A DNA stretch of 64,000 nt from Delphinapterus leucas (lineage: Eukaryota > Chordata > Mammalia > Artiodactyla > Monodontidae): NCBI RefSeq assembly GCF_002288925.2, contig NW_022098076.1:63357640-63421639 (forward strand), read 5' to 3'. A model generated the notes under the pieces. The model searched no databases. It saw nothing but the letters and a program-made list of their open reading frames with translations, and had not been told where the DNA came from. Numbering within the stretch: position 1 is the first letter of the stretch; the number at the start of each line of letters is the position of its first letter. The position numbers and the translations under genes were made by a program. Of the stretch, positions 1 to 11,330 are shown in pieces.

Positions 1-11
1 CCATCTGCTTG

Positions 12-440
12 CTAAGTAAGAGTATCTGTATCTGGAATTTTCACAAAAAATTTACTGTACATTTTTGAGATCCTGGCTCCCTTTCTAAGAACCAGAGTGT
101 TCATTTCTCTGTCCTGGGGCCAAATCCTGGATTGGTTAATTACATTCCTTCTTTCAGATATTCTTGAGGACTTTGAAGTGGTTTGGTCTCTCTTGCACAA
201 TCTGTTCCAAACTGGTACATAATCTGTTTCAAACTGGTATTTAGAACCATACAATACAGTTACTAGTTGCATTTCACACTTGAGATATCTGTACTTTAGA
301 AACTTAACTGCAGTTTTGTATTTTAAGTCTAGAAAGCGCTTTAATGTTCTTGTGTAGAATAATGTTATCTCATATAAATGAAGATGCTGCTGCTGACCAA
401 TTCCTATAGCCTTCTGTTCCTTTCTTGTGGAATTCATCAT
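12..440 (-). other. Unassigned 142-codon open frame, doubtful as a gene
   Basis: An ATG-initiated frame of 142 codons runs on the minus strand through AT-rich DNA. I recognise no domain, signal peptide or transmembrane segment in the translation. It is rich in Lys, Arg, Ser and Thr and contains two similar short blocks (YQFETDYVPVWNR and neighbours), because the DNA below it is a diverged tandem repeat at 199-239. No splice sites, promoter or poly(A) signal tie it to a gene. It is most likely chance or a relic of an unidentified repeat. Confidence 0.15.
199..239. repeat. Two-copy tandem repeat, period 22 bp
   Basis: 'aatctgttccaaactggta' (199-217) is followed by 'aatctgtttcaaactggta' (221-239), one mismatch in 19 bases. 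Confidence 0.8.
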
Positions 441-777
441 TCATTACCTCTAATTATAATTATTTCAATAAATTATGATCTTTTCTAATGAATGTAATAC
501 AATAGTTTATTCATCCTTATATCTGCCATAATGTCTAGCATAGTACCTTGCACAATAAATTAAAAGCTTTAAACATTTTAAGTGATAATTCATACAAATG
601 TGTCTATAGCTTCTCACCCTGTATACCTCATGACCAGGTTTGTTGGAATTATACATACCTGAGTGCAAAACATAGTAACTCCGTATTCTCATCAAATTCT
701 ATATAACAAGGCTGTGTGATAACTGCACAGGGAAGATATTCACTTCATCGAAACCTTTAAAAAATAGACCATTGCGT
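441..777. other. No recognisable feature, AT-rich
   Basis: AT-rich sequence with no repeat or gene that I recognise. Confidence 0.5.
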
Positions 778-1096
778 GTTTTTATTTTTTTATTTTATTT
801 ATTTATTTTTTTGGCTGTGTTGGGTCTTCATTGCTACCCATGTGCTTTCTCTAGTTGCGGTGATTGGGGTCTACTCTTCCTTGCGGTGCACGGACTTCTC
901 ATTGCGTTGCCTTCCCTTGCTGTGGAGCACAGGCTCTAGGCACGCAGGCTTCAGTAGTTGTGGCACACAGGCTCAGTAGTTGTGGTGCACGGCCTTAGTT
1001 GCTCCATGGCATGTGGGATCTTCTCAGACCAGGGCTTGAACCCGTGTCCCCTGCATTGGCAGGCAGATTCTTAACCACTGCACCACCAGGGAAGCT
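778..1096 (-). mobile_element. CHR-type tRNA-derived SINE, long form
   Basis: Read on the minus strand it starts 'gcttccctggtggtgcagtgg', has a box-B-like 'gggttcaagccc', a GC-rich body and an (AAATAA)n-type tail that appears on the plus strand as 'tttatttatttatttttttgg'. It is the long (~320 bp) subtype, with the 'agttgctccatggc' and 'cagtagttgtgg' body units. No clear target duplication is visible, which suggests an older insertion. Confidence 0.93.
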
Positions 1097-1199
1097 AACT
1101 CTCTCTCCTCTCAGTGCTCAGGTTGGTCAAGGCTAATTAGAAAACAGTCACTTTCAGCCATTGAGAAAAGTGAGCGGGTTCTCATCAGTTCCTTTAAAC

Positions 1200-2090
1200 C
1201 ATAAAATCATTCATTTATTTAACAAGGGTTTATTGAGCTTCAACTAAGGCCTAGGAATGCAAAGACAAGAAACACAAGACAAGATGGTTCCTGCCCTCAA
1301 AAAGTGCACCGTCTAGTGAGTAAAGGCGGCAAAGAAATCACAATTGGAATATGGAGTCCATTCCCAGGTCGGAAAGCCTCCCTCGGGGGAGGGGATTCTT
1401 GAACTGAATGTTCAGGGACAGAGAGGAGCTAGCAAGGTGAAGAAGGAGAAAACAGGCATTCCAGACAAGGGCAGGTACAGAGGCACCAAAGAGCACCATG
1501 CCTTGGAGGCTCTGCATGTAGTTCCATTTTGTAAGGATGCGTACAGAGAAGGGTCAAAGTGGTGGGCGGAAAAGGTAGAAGGATCTCATCAACAAAGGGG
1601 CTCATGTGCTAAACTAAGGAGTTTGAACTTGATACTTTGGGAAATATAATAATAATACAAAAAATCTTTGGAGTATTTTAATTAATAATTAATAAATAAA
1701 AATAAAATCTTTGCAGTATTTTAAGCCCTACCTGGGTTTGTGTTTTGGAGACCAGGGAAACCAGACTGGGGGCAAGAGTAAACTAGGAGGTGATGGCAAC
1801 AGCCCAGAAGAGACATGTCGCCAGTCTCCATAAAAGCAGAGGCAGTGAAATGGGGAGGAGGGACTAGATGGGAGAAATAATAAGGAGGTGGAATCCACAG
1901 GATTTGATATATGATTGGATATGAGGGAGTGAATAAGAAGGAGACACTTGGGATGACCCTCAGGATTCTGGTTTGGGAGACAGACTGGATGGCACTGGTG
2001 GCTTTCGCTGAAATGAAGACCCCAGAAGGAAGAGCAGGTTTCAGGGGACTGGCTGAATACCTGTATGAGAAAGAGTAGTAATATACATCC
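1200..2090 (+). mobile_element. Ancient GA-rich interspersed repeat, family not identified
   Basis: It starts with 'gtttattgagcttcaacta' and 'ccctgccctcaaaaagtgca', then runs through GA-rich text such as 'cattccagacaagggcaggt' and 'ggagtttgaacttgatact', and after about 1720 'tgattggatatgagggagtg' and 'ggatgaccctcaggattctg'. The same phrases in the same order recur near 5.5-6.2, 25.0-27.1, 40.9-41.2 and 42.4-43.1 kb. It is therefore an interspersed repeat, but I cannot name the family. Frames within it have no coding support. Confidence 0.6.
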
Positions 2091-2112
2091 AGGCATCTCA
2101 AAGGATCTTAAT

Positions 2113-2420
2113 CCATCATTTACCAAAGCATGTTCTTTGGAACTGTAGTTTCACAGGATTTTAGTAGGTGTGATTCCAAAAAAGTAACAATTCCCTTTAA
2201 TCAAATAAATGAGAAATGTTAAAGTTCGACAGGTTTCTAAACGAGAGGGGTTTTCAGTAGTTTTACTATGTTAATATGAACTGTGAATTTCTAAGAGGTA
2301 ACTGTCAGCTTAGAAATCCGCAGCGTTTCCCAAATGCATTCGACCATGAAACACTTTTTTCAATGGAATATCTCATAGGACATGTGTTCCATAGAACACA
2401 CCATGGGGAATGCTGACCTA
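2113..2420. mobile_element. Possible non-autonomous DNA-transposon relic (MITE-like)
   Basis: The left end 'ccaaagcatgttctttggaac' is approximately the reverse complement of the right end 'gtgttccatagaacacacca', enclosing about 280 bp. The right half ('cgtttcccaaatgcattcga', 'catgaaacac') resembles the ends of old mammalian hAT/Tigger-class MITEs. The family was not determined. Confidence 0.4.
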
Positions 2421-2439
2421 AGCCAGATTTTTGGTTTAT

Positions 2440-2595
2440 AGTAGAGAAGACTATGGACTCTCGAGCTGAAGTGACTTGCCTAAAGTTAAATAGGCATTGC
2501 TGGAAGATATTGGGTTAGAATCCATATCTTCTGACCCCACTCACATGTTCTTTGCACTGCATAATGCTTTATAAGCTACAAACACATTCCAGTAC
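2440..2595 (-). mobile_element. MIR-type SINE fragment
   Basis: 'gaagtgacttgcctaaagtt' and 'attgggttagaatccatatc' match the antisense MIR core ('acttgcccaaggtca ... gattcgaaccca'). Confidence 0.6.
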
Positions 2596-3480
2596 CTTCA
2601 ACCAAGCCTGGAGAGAAAGATACTATAAAAGAATTATAAGATATATCCATTTAAATGAAGTTTCAAATCAGTAATTTTTAAAGCTATGCTAATTTTGAAT
2701 GATTACTACTCTACGTAAGATGAAAAGATTTGTACACTGGAAAAAGTGGAGCCAATTATTACCTTAGTATGATCTTTCTGATAATTCAGCAGGAGCCTTG
2801 TAGAATGAAATCACCTAACAATAAATAGGACATCCATCTATCTGCACTAGCCCTGAGGTAGCTTTAAATAAAATGAACTTTCACAAATGGATAGAAATAT
2901 TAAAACTCTCCCCAGAAATTTTAGTGTTGATTTCCCCTGCTTCATACTGAAGGAAAGGACAGGTTCTAAAATATGCTGAGACTATGAAAATCCACACGAG
3001 GTTTTGACTTCCTCTCTGGCACAATTTCCCTGATTCTTAAAACTCTAGTTGGATGGGAAGGTTTTTATATCCTAATTTCACAGTCCTATTTCCCAGAGGA
3101 GAAGTTTTAGTACTTCCTATTCTTAGAAAAATGAGATGAATTGTTTGTTCCCAAGAGACTTCTTAGAACGATAGGACAGCTTTCATTTTAAGAGTAGTTT
3201 CTATAGACATTACCTTTGAAACTAGTTATCACTGTCTTAATTTATGATTCAGTAATTCGTAAAGTATTTGTTTCATTTCTAAATGCTGTATTAATTTATA
3301 GTAGGCAGACCAAGGACCATCAAAATCATAATGAATAATTTTTTACTTAAATCAGTAGTTATAAGTAGTGGGAAGAACACTACTTATTAATTAATATATT
3401 AGAACTCTTTACTTAGTGTCCACTGTGTCCCCAGCTCTGTTGAATCACTTTAAGGAGTAGTAGAGAAATATAAGAAATAG
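2596..3480. other. No recognisable feature
   Basis: AT-rich sequence without a repeat family, RNA gene or coding frame that I can support. Confidence 0.5.
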
Positions 3481-3484
3481 TCTC

Positions 3485-3990
3485 TGATTTTCTAAAATGA
3501 CCCCACCCATTGTTGGCGAGGATGAAAAGAAACACACTCTCATATCCTGCAGGTGGGAATATAAACTGTTACAACCTTTTTCTGGAGGGTAGTTTAACAC
3601 TAGATAAAACACTTTAAAATGTGCATCTCTTTGATCAAACAGTTTCTCTTCTATGAGTTTATTCCAAGGAGTAAGAACAAAACATCAGTTAGGATGTTAT
3701 GGGATGATAGCAAATAATTTGAAATCCCCTAAATATCCAGCAATGAGTTTATGAAAATGATGATTTCTAAAAGAATTATTTTTGATATGAAAATGTGTTC
3801 ACAATATGTTAATCAATAAAAAATTACAAACACTATATACAATATGAACTCATGAAAAAATATATAGGAAAAATCTAGAAGGAAATACAACAGGAAGACA
3901 AAAATGTTTATTGCAGAGTGGTATGATTATGGTACTTTCTTTTATTTATCTTTTAAGGATGAATGTGTTTTCTTTAACTGGCAATTAAAA
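3485..3990 (+). mobile_element. Old LINE-1/HAL1-type 3' fragment
   Basis: 'ccattgttggcgaggatgaa', 'caggtgggaatataaactgt' and 'tatccagcaatgagtttatg' follow the order of the C-terminal ORF2 and 3' part of old L1/HAL1 elements. All frames are broken. Confidence 0.65.
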
Positions 3991-4063
3991 TGAATGAACT
4001 AAATCAATATTTATGAAGATAAATCTCTAAAACAAGATGTTGAAGATAACACACAAAGTGTAT

Positions 4064-4222
4064 TTTTTTTTTTTTTTTTTGCGGTACGTGGGCCTCTCTC
4101 TGTTGTGGCCTCTCCCGTTGCGGAGCACAGGCTCCAGACGCACAGACACAGTGGCCATGGCTCACGGGCCCAGCCGCTCCGTGGCATGTGGGATCTTCCC
4201 GAACCGGGGCTCGAACCCATGT
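4064..4222 (-). mobile_element. CHR-type SINE, head missing
   Basis: A poly(T) run (4064-4080) is followed by 'gcggtacgtgggcctctct' and the normal antisense body down to 'cggggctcgaacccatgtg'. The last ~45 bp of head (the 'ggcggactctcaaccactgc' and 'caccagggaagcccc' parts) is missing. The sequence passes directly into an opposite SINE, so the tRNA-like head of this copy was lost or replaced. Confidence 0.9.
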
Positions 4223-4560
4223 GTGGGGCTTCCCTGGTGGCGCAGTGGTTGAGAGTCCGCCTGCCGATGCAGGGGACATGGGTTCGAGCCCCAGTCCAGG
4301 AAGATCCCACATGCCGCAGAGCAACTAAGCCCGTGCGCCACAACTACTGAGCCTGTGCTCTAGAACCATGAGCCACAACTGCTAAGCCCACGTGCCACAA
4401 CTACGGAAGCCCGTACGCCTAGAGCCTGTGCTCCACAAGAGAAGCCACCACGATGAGAAGCCCACGCACCGCAATGAAGAGTGGCCCCCGCTCGCTGCAA
4501 CTAGAGAAAGCCCGCGCACAGCAACGAAGACCCAGCGCAGCCAAAAATAAATAAATAAAA
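4223..4560 (+). mobile_element. CHR-type SINE, long form, head-to-head with its neighbour
   Basis: It begins 'ggggcttccctggtggcgca', has the box-B-like 'gggttcgagccc', repeated 'ccacaactactgagcc' body units, and ends 'aaaaataaataaataaaa'. It lies head-to-head with the minus-strand copy at 4064-4222, and the two share a long complementary stretch. Confidence 0.93.
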
Positions 4561-5358
4561 TTGATTTTTAAAGTTAATTTTAATAATTTTAAAAAGGATT
4601 TCTGCATTCAAGAAACTGTTGATGAGACAAGGCAAGAACACATGAAATAATCAGCAAACAACGAAAAACTCAGCTCAGATACAGATACAGTACAATAGGA
4701 ATTGTGAGAAGAGAGAAATGACTGGGGTTGGAGCAGGTTAAGATGACTCCACGGAAGAAGTGAGACTTAGCTGGTACTCGGAATCTGAAAGCCAAGGGGA
4801 GATTATAGGGTTAGGCAAGAGCCTCGCATGGCCCATCCTAGGTACATCTCACCCCTACCAGTCAAACATTAACAACTGCCGAACACTTGATCTTTGCCTG
4901 TAAAGGTGTTTCTGCTTCTTTCATACATGTAAGATTTACATGCCCTATATAATATAAATATATAGTAAATAGAGTATTACATATACTTTGTAATATATAT
5001 TTTTGAAGTTACAGTAGATATTTTTAAAGAGTAGTTCATTTGGGGGGCATTTTATCTATAAAATCTGTAGAACTGGACATGCCCAGATATTTGCCTAGAA
5101 CAAACACCAACTATTATGCAAGAACAGTTATCATAACCTGCTCCCTTGTGAGTGTTCTGACGTCCACAATCAGACCACAAATGAATTCAACCAACTGGAG
5201 CTCAGAAATTCTCTGATTACACACATGTTACAGAGTGCTAAGCCAGCTTTCGAGCTCAATAACTAAACTACCACTACTAGTATTAGCTACACATACTAAT
5301 TGAAAGCGAATGGCTTGTCTTTAGTGCCTAATAATAAACTAAAAAGTTATGTCCATCT
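4561..5358. other. Mostly unassigned, with a short GA-rich relic
   Basis: About 4690-4850 has GA-rich text ('gactggggttggagcaggtt', 'gaagtgagacttagctggta') like the unidentified old repeat elsewhere in the window. The rest is AT-rich with nothing recognised. Confidence 0.4.
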
Positions 5359-5485
5359 CAAAAATGTCTGCAGTGGGAAAGGACAGGGCAGACCGTGAAC
5401 TTCCATCAAGTATTCCTTTAGTGTGGGGTATTGCCAGGTCTAGAGTTGCACTGTAAAGAGGCAAAAGCATGCCAGGTGTGTGGGT
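5359..5485 (+). repeat. Duplicated 127-bp segment, copy A
   Basis: It is similar over its whole length to 6895-7021. Shared blocks include 'gtgaacttccatcaagtat' and 'ccaggtctagagttgc'. By eye the copies differ at roughly 15% of positions. Confidence 0.85.
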
Positions 5486-5509
5486 GGTGTAACAAATACA
5501 TCAAGCAGA

Positions 5510-6235
5510 AAGAAGCAGGTTATTTTTAGTAAACAATGGGGAAAATGGTTTTATTAGAGCTGAAGAGGTCTATCTAGGAAGAATGAGATAAAAGAAAGAT
5601 GGATTATGAAGGCCCTTGGCGACCAAGCAGTAGATTTGGGAAACCGTGCAGTAGAGGAAGTAATCAAGTCTGTTCTTGAATGCGCCAGCCATGTCCCCAA
5701 CTCTGAGCCTTTGTCATTATGAATTTTCTCTGTCTGGAATGTCCTGTCCCCTTTCTCTGTCTGTCCTGCTCCTGTTCATTACAGTTCTAATGTCTCCTCC
5801 TTTATCCCCAGTTCCTCTGGAAAAATGTTATTTGCTGCAACTGTGTGCTCCCCCAAACTTTGCACATTGGTACTGGAAGTTTTGCACATGTGTCTGACTC
5901 CTCCAAAGCACCGTGAGTTCATCAAAGGGCAGAGACTATGTCTTATTCACATGTGTGTTTTCTCCAGTGCCTTGCATAGCATCTTGTTCGTAGAAAAGTT
6001 CAGCAATGTTTGTCAAATTAAAGGATGAGAGGGATGAATGAGGAACATCTGGCAACATTTTGAAAAATAGGTTGCAGTAAGAGAAACAATTGGAGAGCTG
6101 GTTGTGTTAATCCACATGTGAAGTGATGAGGAATGAGAAAGGAGGGAAACTAAAATACACTTGGAGAAACTGACAAGCCTAGGTAACAGAGTGGACAAAG
6201 GTGTGAAGGAGAGGAAGAGTGCAAGATGACTCCAG
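5510..6235 (+). mobile_element. Ancient GA-rich repeat, split by an L2
   Basis: 'ggattatgaaggcccttggc' before the L2 and 'ggttgcagtaagagaaacaa' plus 'gatgactccaggatttctag' after it follow the order of the GA-rich repeat seen at 1.2-2.1 kb. The L2 at about 5685-6028 sits between the two halves. Confidence 0.5.
5685..6028 (+). mobile_element. LINE-2 3' fragment
   Basis: 'ctgtctggaatgtcctgtcc', 'gtttctccagtgccttgcat' type text and 'gcagagactatgtcttattc' are in the order of the L2 3' end. The open frames across it are not coding. Confidence 0.75.
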
Positions 6236-6584
6236 GATTTCTAGGCTGGAAGAATGCTGAAAGCAGAGGACTGATATCATTGCTACAGCAACAGATAGAT
6301 ACTGAGTGCCTCTCAGGTTCGAGGCACTGTGCTGAGGGAGGCCACAGGGAAGAGCTAGAACCCTTCTGTACTCTAGAAAGTAAAGCCTGTTCCCTACAAG
6401 GGAAGCCACAGTTTTGGACAAGTGGTATCTGAAGTACATAATGGTGAGACGTTCAAGTGGATCTGGTGTTTAGGTTGCTGGAAATCAAGAACTAGATTGT
6501 CCTCCAGGCTAACAACTGTGTCTTTTCTATTGGCGAATATCTAGTCTCTGTCTTTTGTCACAGTGTCTAACTCACAGTAGATTG

Positions 6585-7080
6585 CTGTATTAGTTCCTAG
6601 GGCTACCATTATAAAGTGCCACAGGCTGGGTGGCTTAAGCAGCAGAAATTTATTTTCTCACAGTTCTGGAGGCTAGAGGTCCAGGAGGCTGGGATCAAGG
6701 TGTCGGCAGGCTTGGTTTCTTCTGAGGCCTCTTCTTGTTTGGCAGACAGCCCCTTTCTTGCTGTGCTTTCACATGGTCATCTCTCTCTGTCTATGTCCTA
6801 GTTTCCTCTTTTTACAAGGACACTGGGAATATTGGATTAAGGTACATTCTAAAGATCCTATTTTAACTTCATTACCTCTATAAAGACCCTGTCTCCAAAA
6901 ATGACTGCAGTGACAAAGAACAGGACAGACTGTGAACTTCCATCAAGTATGTCTTTAGTGTGGGGTATTACCAGGTCTAGAGTTGCCACCATAAAGAGGG
7001 GAAAGCATTCCAGATGAGGGGATGATTAGGGCTTCAACATATTAATTTGGGCAGGAGGGGGACACAATTCAGTACATAGC
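6585..7080 (-). mobile_element. MLT1-type MaLR solitary LTR, carrying a 127-bp insertion
   Basis: 'tgtattagttcctagggct', 'cacaggctgggtggcttaag', 'ttattttctcacagttctgg' and, at the far end, 'gggcttcaacatattaattt' and 'cacaattcagtacatagca' match an antisense MLT1 LTR. The LTR is interrupted at about 6895-7021 by copy B of the duplicated segment. No internal retroviral genes are present. Confidence 0.85.
6895..7021 (+). repeat. Duplicated 127-bp segment, copy B (inside the LTR)
   Basis: It matches 5359-5485 and lies where an MLT1 LTR would have only a short spacer, so it is the inserted copy. The left edge shares 'tctc(c)aaaaatg' with copy A. Confidence 0.85.
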
Positions 7081-7115
7081 AGCTACCCAATAAATATTGG
7101 TTGAATTGAAGGGAC

Positions 7116-8264
7116 TGCATCAAAGATGAGAAATCAAGGCTGAAGAGGTAAATACATATACACCTAGTGGCCATAAAGACTGGAAACAGCAAATAAAGAC
7201 TGGAAACACACACACATACATATATATTGATATTATACATATAATAAATGGTTTATTGATATTATAATACATGATGTGTTCAGTGGCATTCCATGATATG
7301 TTTAATGTGTTGTTCCTCGTTAGCTATGTATAATTCAGTGCACTATGAAAAATTGCAATGATCGTGGTATATTAATGTGGTCTTTCCATTAACCCCTGCA
7401 CATCCATCTGTGGTTCTTTGCTTTAGATGATTTGCATCTCAGAAGTAATCAGGGGTGTTCAATCCGTAAAAAAATAAAACATTATCTAGGTTTTTAAACT
7501 TTGTGGTCAAAATGTATATATGCACTGCATAGGCAAAATGTGCTTTTTGGGGAACAATTAGAAGCATCAAAGTCCTGTTATTTTACCAAAAACAACTTAG
7601 ATTCTCCTACTATTATATATTTATCATTTAACACTTTTTTTTTCTTTGATAATTCATCTAGGGAATTGATGAGTGAGTTAAGAAATGACTCTCTCCCTTT
7701 GCTGCCTCAATGTCATATTTGTATGATTCTTTGAACCACTTGGGAAAAGTCATTTGAAAAATATGTCATGGAAAAACAAACAAAGCAAACAGATGAATAG
7801 CTGATCACTAGAACATTTGTTCAGTTATGTGCCTTGAGGCAAGTCTATGCCAAAGAACATGACATCACCGAAGTGCTGTCATTGATTTTCATCAGTCATG
7901 CTTTTCAAATGTCTCTAATTGTCCCTTCTTCACTGTTCTTTTTGCTACCATCCCTCTCAAGATTTTCATCGTCTCAAACTAGGGTTTTGCAAAAGTCTGC
8001 AGGTTATCTCCCACTGGCTTCTCTCTTCTCCCTTTGAAATACCCTGCATAATATTCTGACCCAATCTCTACTACTACCAGGACCCTTTTCACTGTATCAT
8101 TTTTCTGTTAAAAACACCCCCCCAATTTTTTTATGTTTATTTTGAAAAACACAAATCACAAAACATCAAGTACTGTATGATCCTGATTTGGTTGAAAACA
8201 GAAAACCCCAACCCACAGACATACATGTATACATTTACATCCACTGTATTACATACATATCCAT
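7116..8264. other. No recognisable feature
   Basis: AT-rich, with a short CA/TA-rich stretch at 7205-7250. No repeat family or coding frame supported. Confidence 0.5.
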
Positions 8265-8760
8265 TGTATTGGTTTCCTATTGCTGCTGTAACAAATTACC
8301 ATAAACTCAGTTACTTTAAACAACACAAAGTTATTAACTTAAAGTGTTGGAGATCAGAAGTCCAAAATCAGTCTCAGCTGGCTAAAATCAAGGTGTGGAC
8401 AGAGCTGCATCCCTTCTGGACGCTCTGGGGAGAACCTATTTTTATTTAGCCTTTTCTAGCTTCTACAGGCTGCCTGCATTCCTTAGCTCATGGACCCATC
8501 CTCCATCTTCAAAGCCAGCAGAATAGCATCTTTCTAATCTCTCTCTCTTTCTGATACTAACTCTCCTCCCTCCCTTTTATAAGCACCATTATGATTACAT
8601 TGAGCCCATCTAGATAATTCAGAAACATTTTTCCATCTCAATATCCTTAATTTCATGACATCTGCAAATCTTTTTTGCCATGTAAAGTAACATATGCACA
8701 AGTTCTGGGAATTAGTACGTGGATATCTTTTTTGGGGGGTGGCATTATTCTGTCTAACCC
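8265..8760 (-). mobile_element. Older MLT1-type solitary LTR
   Basis: 'tgtattggtttcctattgct', 'ggagatcagaagtccaaaat', 'catcccttctggacgctctg' and the far end 'gtggcattattctgtctaac' match a diverged antisense MLT1 LTR. Confidence 0.75.
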
Positions 8761-9539
8761 AGATGTTAACAGGTTGATTATCTCTACATTAAGAACTTCA
8801 AGTGATTTTAATTTGTACTTCATTGTGCTTGATCAATATATTCCCAGTTTTCAAAAGAATCTTGCATTACTTTTTTATTCATAGAGAATGATGACAGAAA
8901 CAGTAAATGTCATTATACAGGACACTTGCTATTTCCTGCCCTGTCCTCTTTTCTTCTTCTGGAGATACGATCTTTCTTTGGGAACTACTCCTCCCAACAC
9001 AGCCTCCAACTCAACTGTGCAGCTCTAAGGATTGCTGCCAACCATGGTACCTCTTTACCTGGGTTACAGGTGAGAGCATGTGATCCTACTGGGATAACCA
9101 GAGGCAGTTCCAGCATTTTTTTTTTTGTTCTTCTTTTCTTTTACCTAGAATTAGGAGAAAAATCAGTTCTTCTCTGATGGGAAAGGCAAACAAGAAAATT
9201 TTGGTGACTATGATTCTAATATCATAGAAACATGAGAGCAAAGCAGAGATGAGGAAAACAGAGAGGGTAAATCCCAATTTACCATCCGAAATGGTATTTG
9301 CATCCTTGGTTCGAGGTGTCTGAGGACCGGAGAGCTGTATTCGTCTCCTTACCTAGGTTTGGATCTATAAGTCACTAGATTTCTCCTTCTGCCAAGACTG
9401 GCTGTTTCTACCATTGGTAACAAGAGTTGGGTTAAAATAGTTAGGAATGTTTTTAAGCCTGCAACAATTCCCTGTTGCCTGTTACTGTCTCAAATTAGCT
9501 CCTCTGACTGACTTCAAAGCTGTTCACCAGCCCCCACTG
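8761..9539. other. No recognisable feature
   Basis: Nothing that I can assign to a gene or repeat. Confidence 0.5.
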
Positions 9540-9895
9540 TCTCTGCCCCACTTCTCAACATGGCTTCGCTCTGGCTGGCCTTCTCATCTTTCCTTACTCA
9601 CTTTATGATGTTCGCTTTTGTGGCTTTGCACTTGTTGTTCTCCTTGTCTGCACTGTTTTCACCTCCCGTCCCTTTCCATCCAAATTCTGTCCAACCTTCC
9701 CAGCTACTTCTAGGAAACTCCATGAAATACCCCCCAAATTAGCCAGGGAAGCCTTCCTTCTCTGAATGTTTATAACATGCAAAGTCTGCATTCAACACCT
9801 ATGTCCACTCTTTATGGTTCAGGATGACTCCAGATAAATGATAAACCCCATGAGGACTAGAGCCATCTATGTTTTACAAGTAGAGCTAGCTGTTC
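9540..9895 (+). mobile_element. LINE-2-like 3' fragment
   Basis: 'ctggctggccttctcatctt', 'cctcccgtccctttccatcc', 'gccagggaagccttccttct' and 'ccatgaggactagagccatc' follow the L2 3' order, diverged. Confidence 0.6.
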
Positions 9896-10800
9896 ATGTT
9901 GGTTGATTAAATTACACGTTAAGCAAAAGCTCAGCAATATTAAGATGCAGTCCTTTTTGGAAGAAAGCACAGTGGACACAGAGAATATTTATGTTAGAAA
10001 TGGTCCGGTACATTGGAGGACAGTTTCAGGACACTAAGTTGTCATCTTTATGTTGCGTGTTTTCTCATCATTTCCATGAAGATAATTTAATTAGGGAAGT
10101 AAGACCTGATGGGAAAAGGTAAAGAAGCCAGAATCATTTAGCCATGAGAAAAAAAAAAAATGGAAGGAAACCTAAAAACAATCATGACATTAGTGAAAAT
10201 TTGCTATACAGAAGGTAGGGTTCTCCCTCTCTGGGAGTTAAGACTGAGGCAGGGAATAAGCATATAATCACAAAATGAAATTTAGGTGTGCCTGGATAGG
10301 TTTTTCACCATAAGGATGTCAAACAATGAAATGAATTCTGAACTTTGTAGAATGTATTTCTAAAGGCAAGGAGTTGAGTAAGATGACCACAAAAAATTCT
10401 TAATAACTGTAAGGGTCTATTTTATGAGACTAATCTTAAAGAGAAGAGAAAAAAATTTTTATGACATTTAAATATTATAGCTATGTATACAGATGCTTTT
10501 ACTGTTTTCTCCATGGAAGGAGAATGTCTTGCTCCAAATACGTACAGGGATAAGTTAAAAACTTTGCTTGATTTATTCATCTGCCTTCTTCCAAGGGAAA
10601 ACTTAACTATGTTCAGATGTAACTCTTTTTCTGCCTTTTTTTTTTTTTTGCCTCAAGTGGAAGTGTAAATTTAAAGTCCAAATCAGGTATTAAAACCTCT
10701 AGACAGTATTCTCTACCTGGACAATGACACCCTTCTCCCAATAATTCCAACATGAACACAAAACAGAGCCCAATTCTGTATAGAACTGTCCATCAGGAAC
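9896..10800. other. No recognisable feature
   Basis: AT-rich, with short A and T homopolymers. No repeat or gene recognised. Confidence 0.5.
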
Positions 10801-10829
10801 AGAAAAGCACCAACGATATACCCATCACC

Positions 10830-11330
10830 AGGCTAAAAAGTGATTCCAGGGGGAGGGAGGAGTGAGTAGGAACACAGGGCATTTTTAGGGAGGTATAACT
10901 ATTCTGTATGATACTATAATGGTGGATACATGTCATTATACATTTGTCAAAACCCAAATGATGTATAATACAAAGAGTAAATCCTAACGTAAACTATGGA
11001 CTTTAGTTAACTATAATGCAACAAGGGACTTCCCTAGTGGTCCAGTGGTGAAGACTCTGTTCTCAACGCAGGGAGCCCGGGTTCACTAGATCCCGCATAC
11101 CTCAACCAAAGATCCCAAACGCTGCAACTAAGACCCGGTGCAGCCAAATAATAAATATTTTTAAAAACCCAATAATGCATCAATATGGATTGTAACAAAA
11201 GTACCACACTAATGCAAGATGTTAATAATAAGGCAATGGGCAGTGGGGAGCTGGTAAAGGGGAATGTATGGGAATTCTGTACCTTACAATTAAACTTTCT
11301 GTAAGCCTAAAACTGCTCTTAAAAATAGCC
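10830..11330 (+). mobile_element. Old L1/HAL1-type 3' end, split by a SINE
   Basis: 'gaggtataactattctgtat', 'ggtggatacatgtcattata' and 'ggactttagttaactataat' before the SINE, and 'aatgcatcaatatggattgt' plus 'gggaattctgtaccttacaa' after it, follow the 3' region of old L1 elements. Confidence 0.7.
11025..11171 (+). mobile_element. CHR-related SINE, short and old
   Basis: The head 'gggacttccctagtggtcca', 'gcagggagcccgggttcact' and the end 'tgcagccaaataataaatat' define a short tRNA-derived SINE. Target duplications 'ataatgcaacaa' (11013-11024) and 'ataatgcatcaa' (11172-11183) flank it with one mismatch. The host is an old L1 3' end. Confidence 0.9.

Larger units (their letters stand above)
6500..7115 (+). 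mobile_element. LINE-2 3' end, split by an MLT1-type LTR
   Basis: 'caactgtgtcttttctatt' and 'cagtgtctaactcacagtag' (to 6583) join with 'gctacccaataaatattggt' (from 7081), the usual L2 terminus. The LTR at 6585-7080 interrupts it. Confidence 0.65.
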
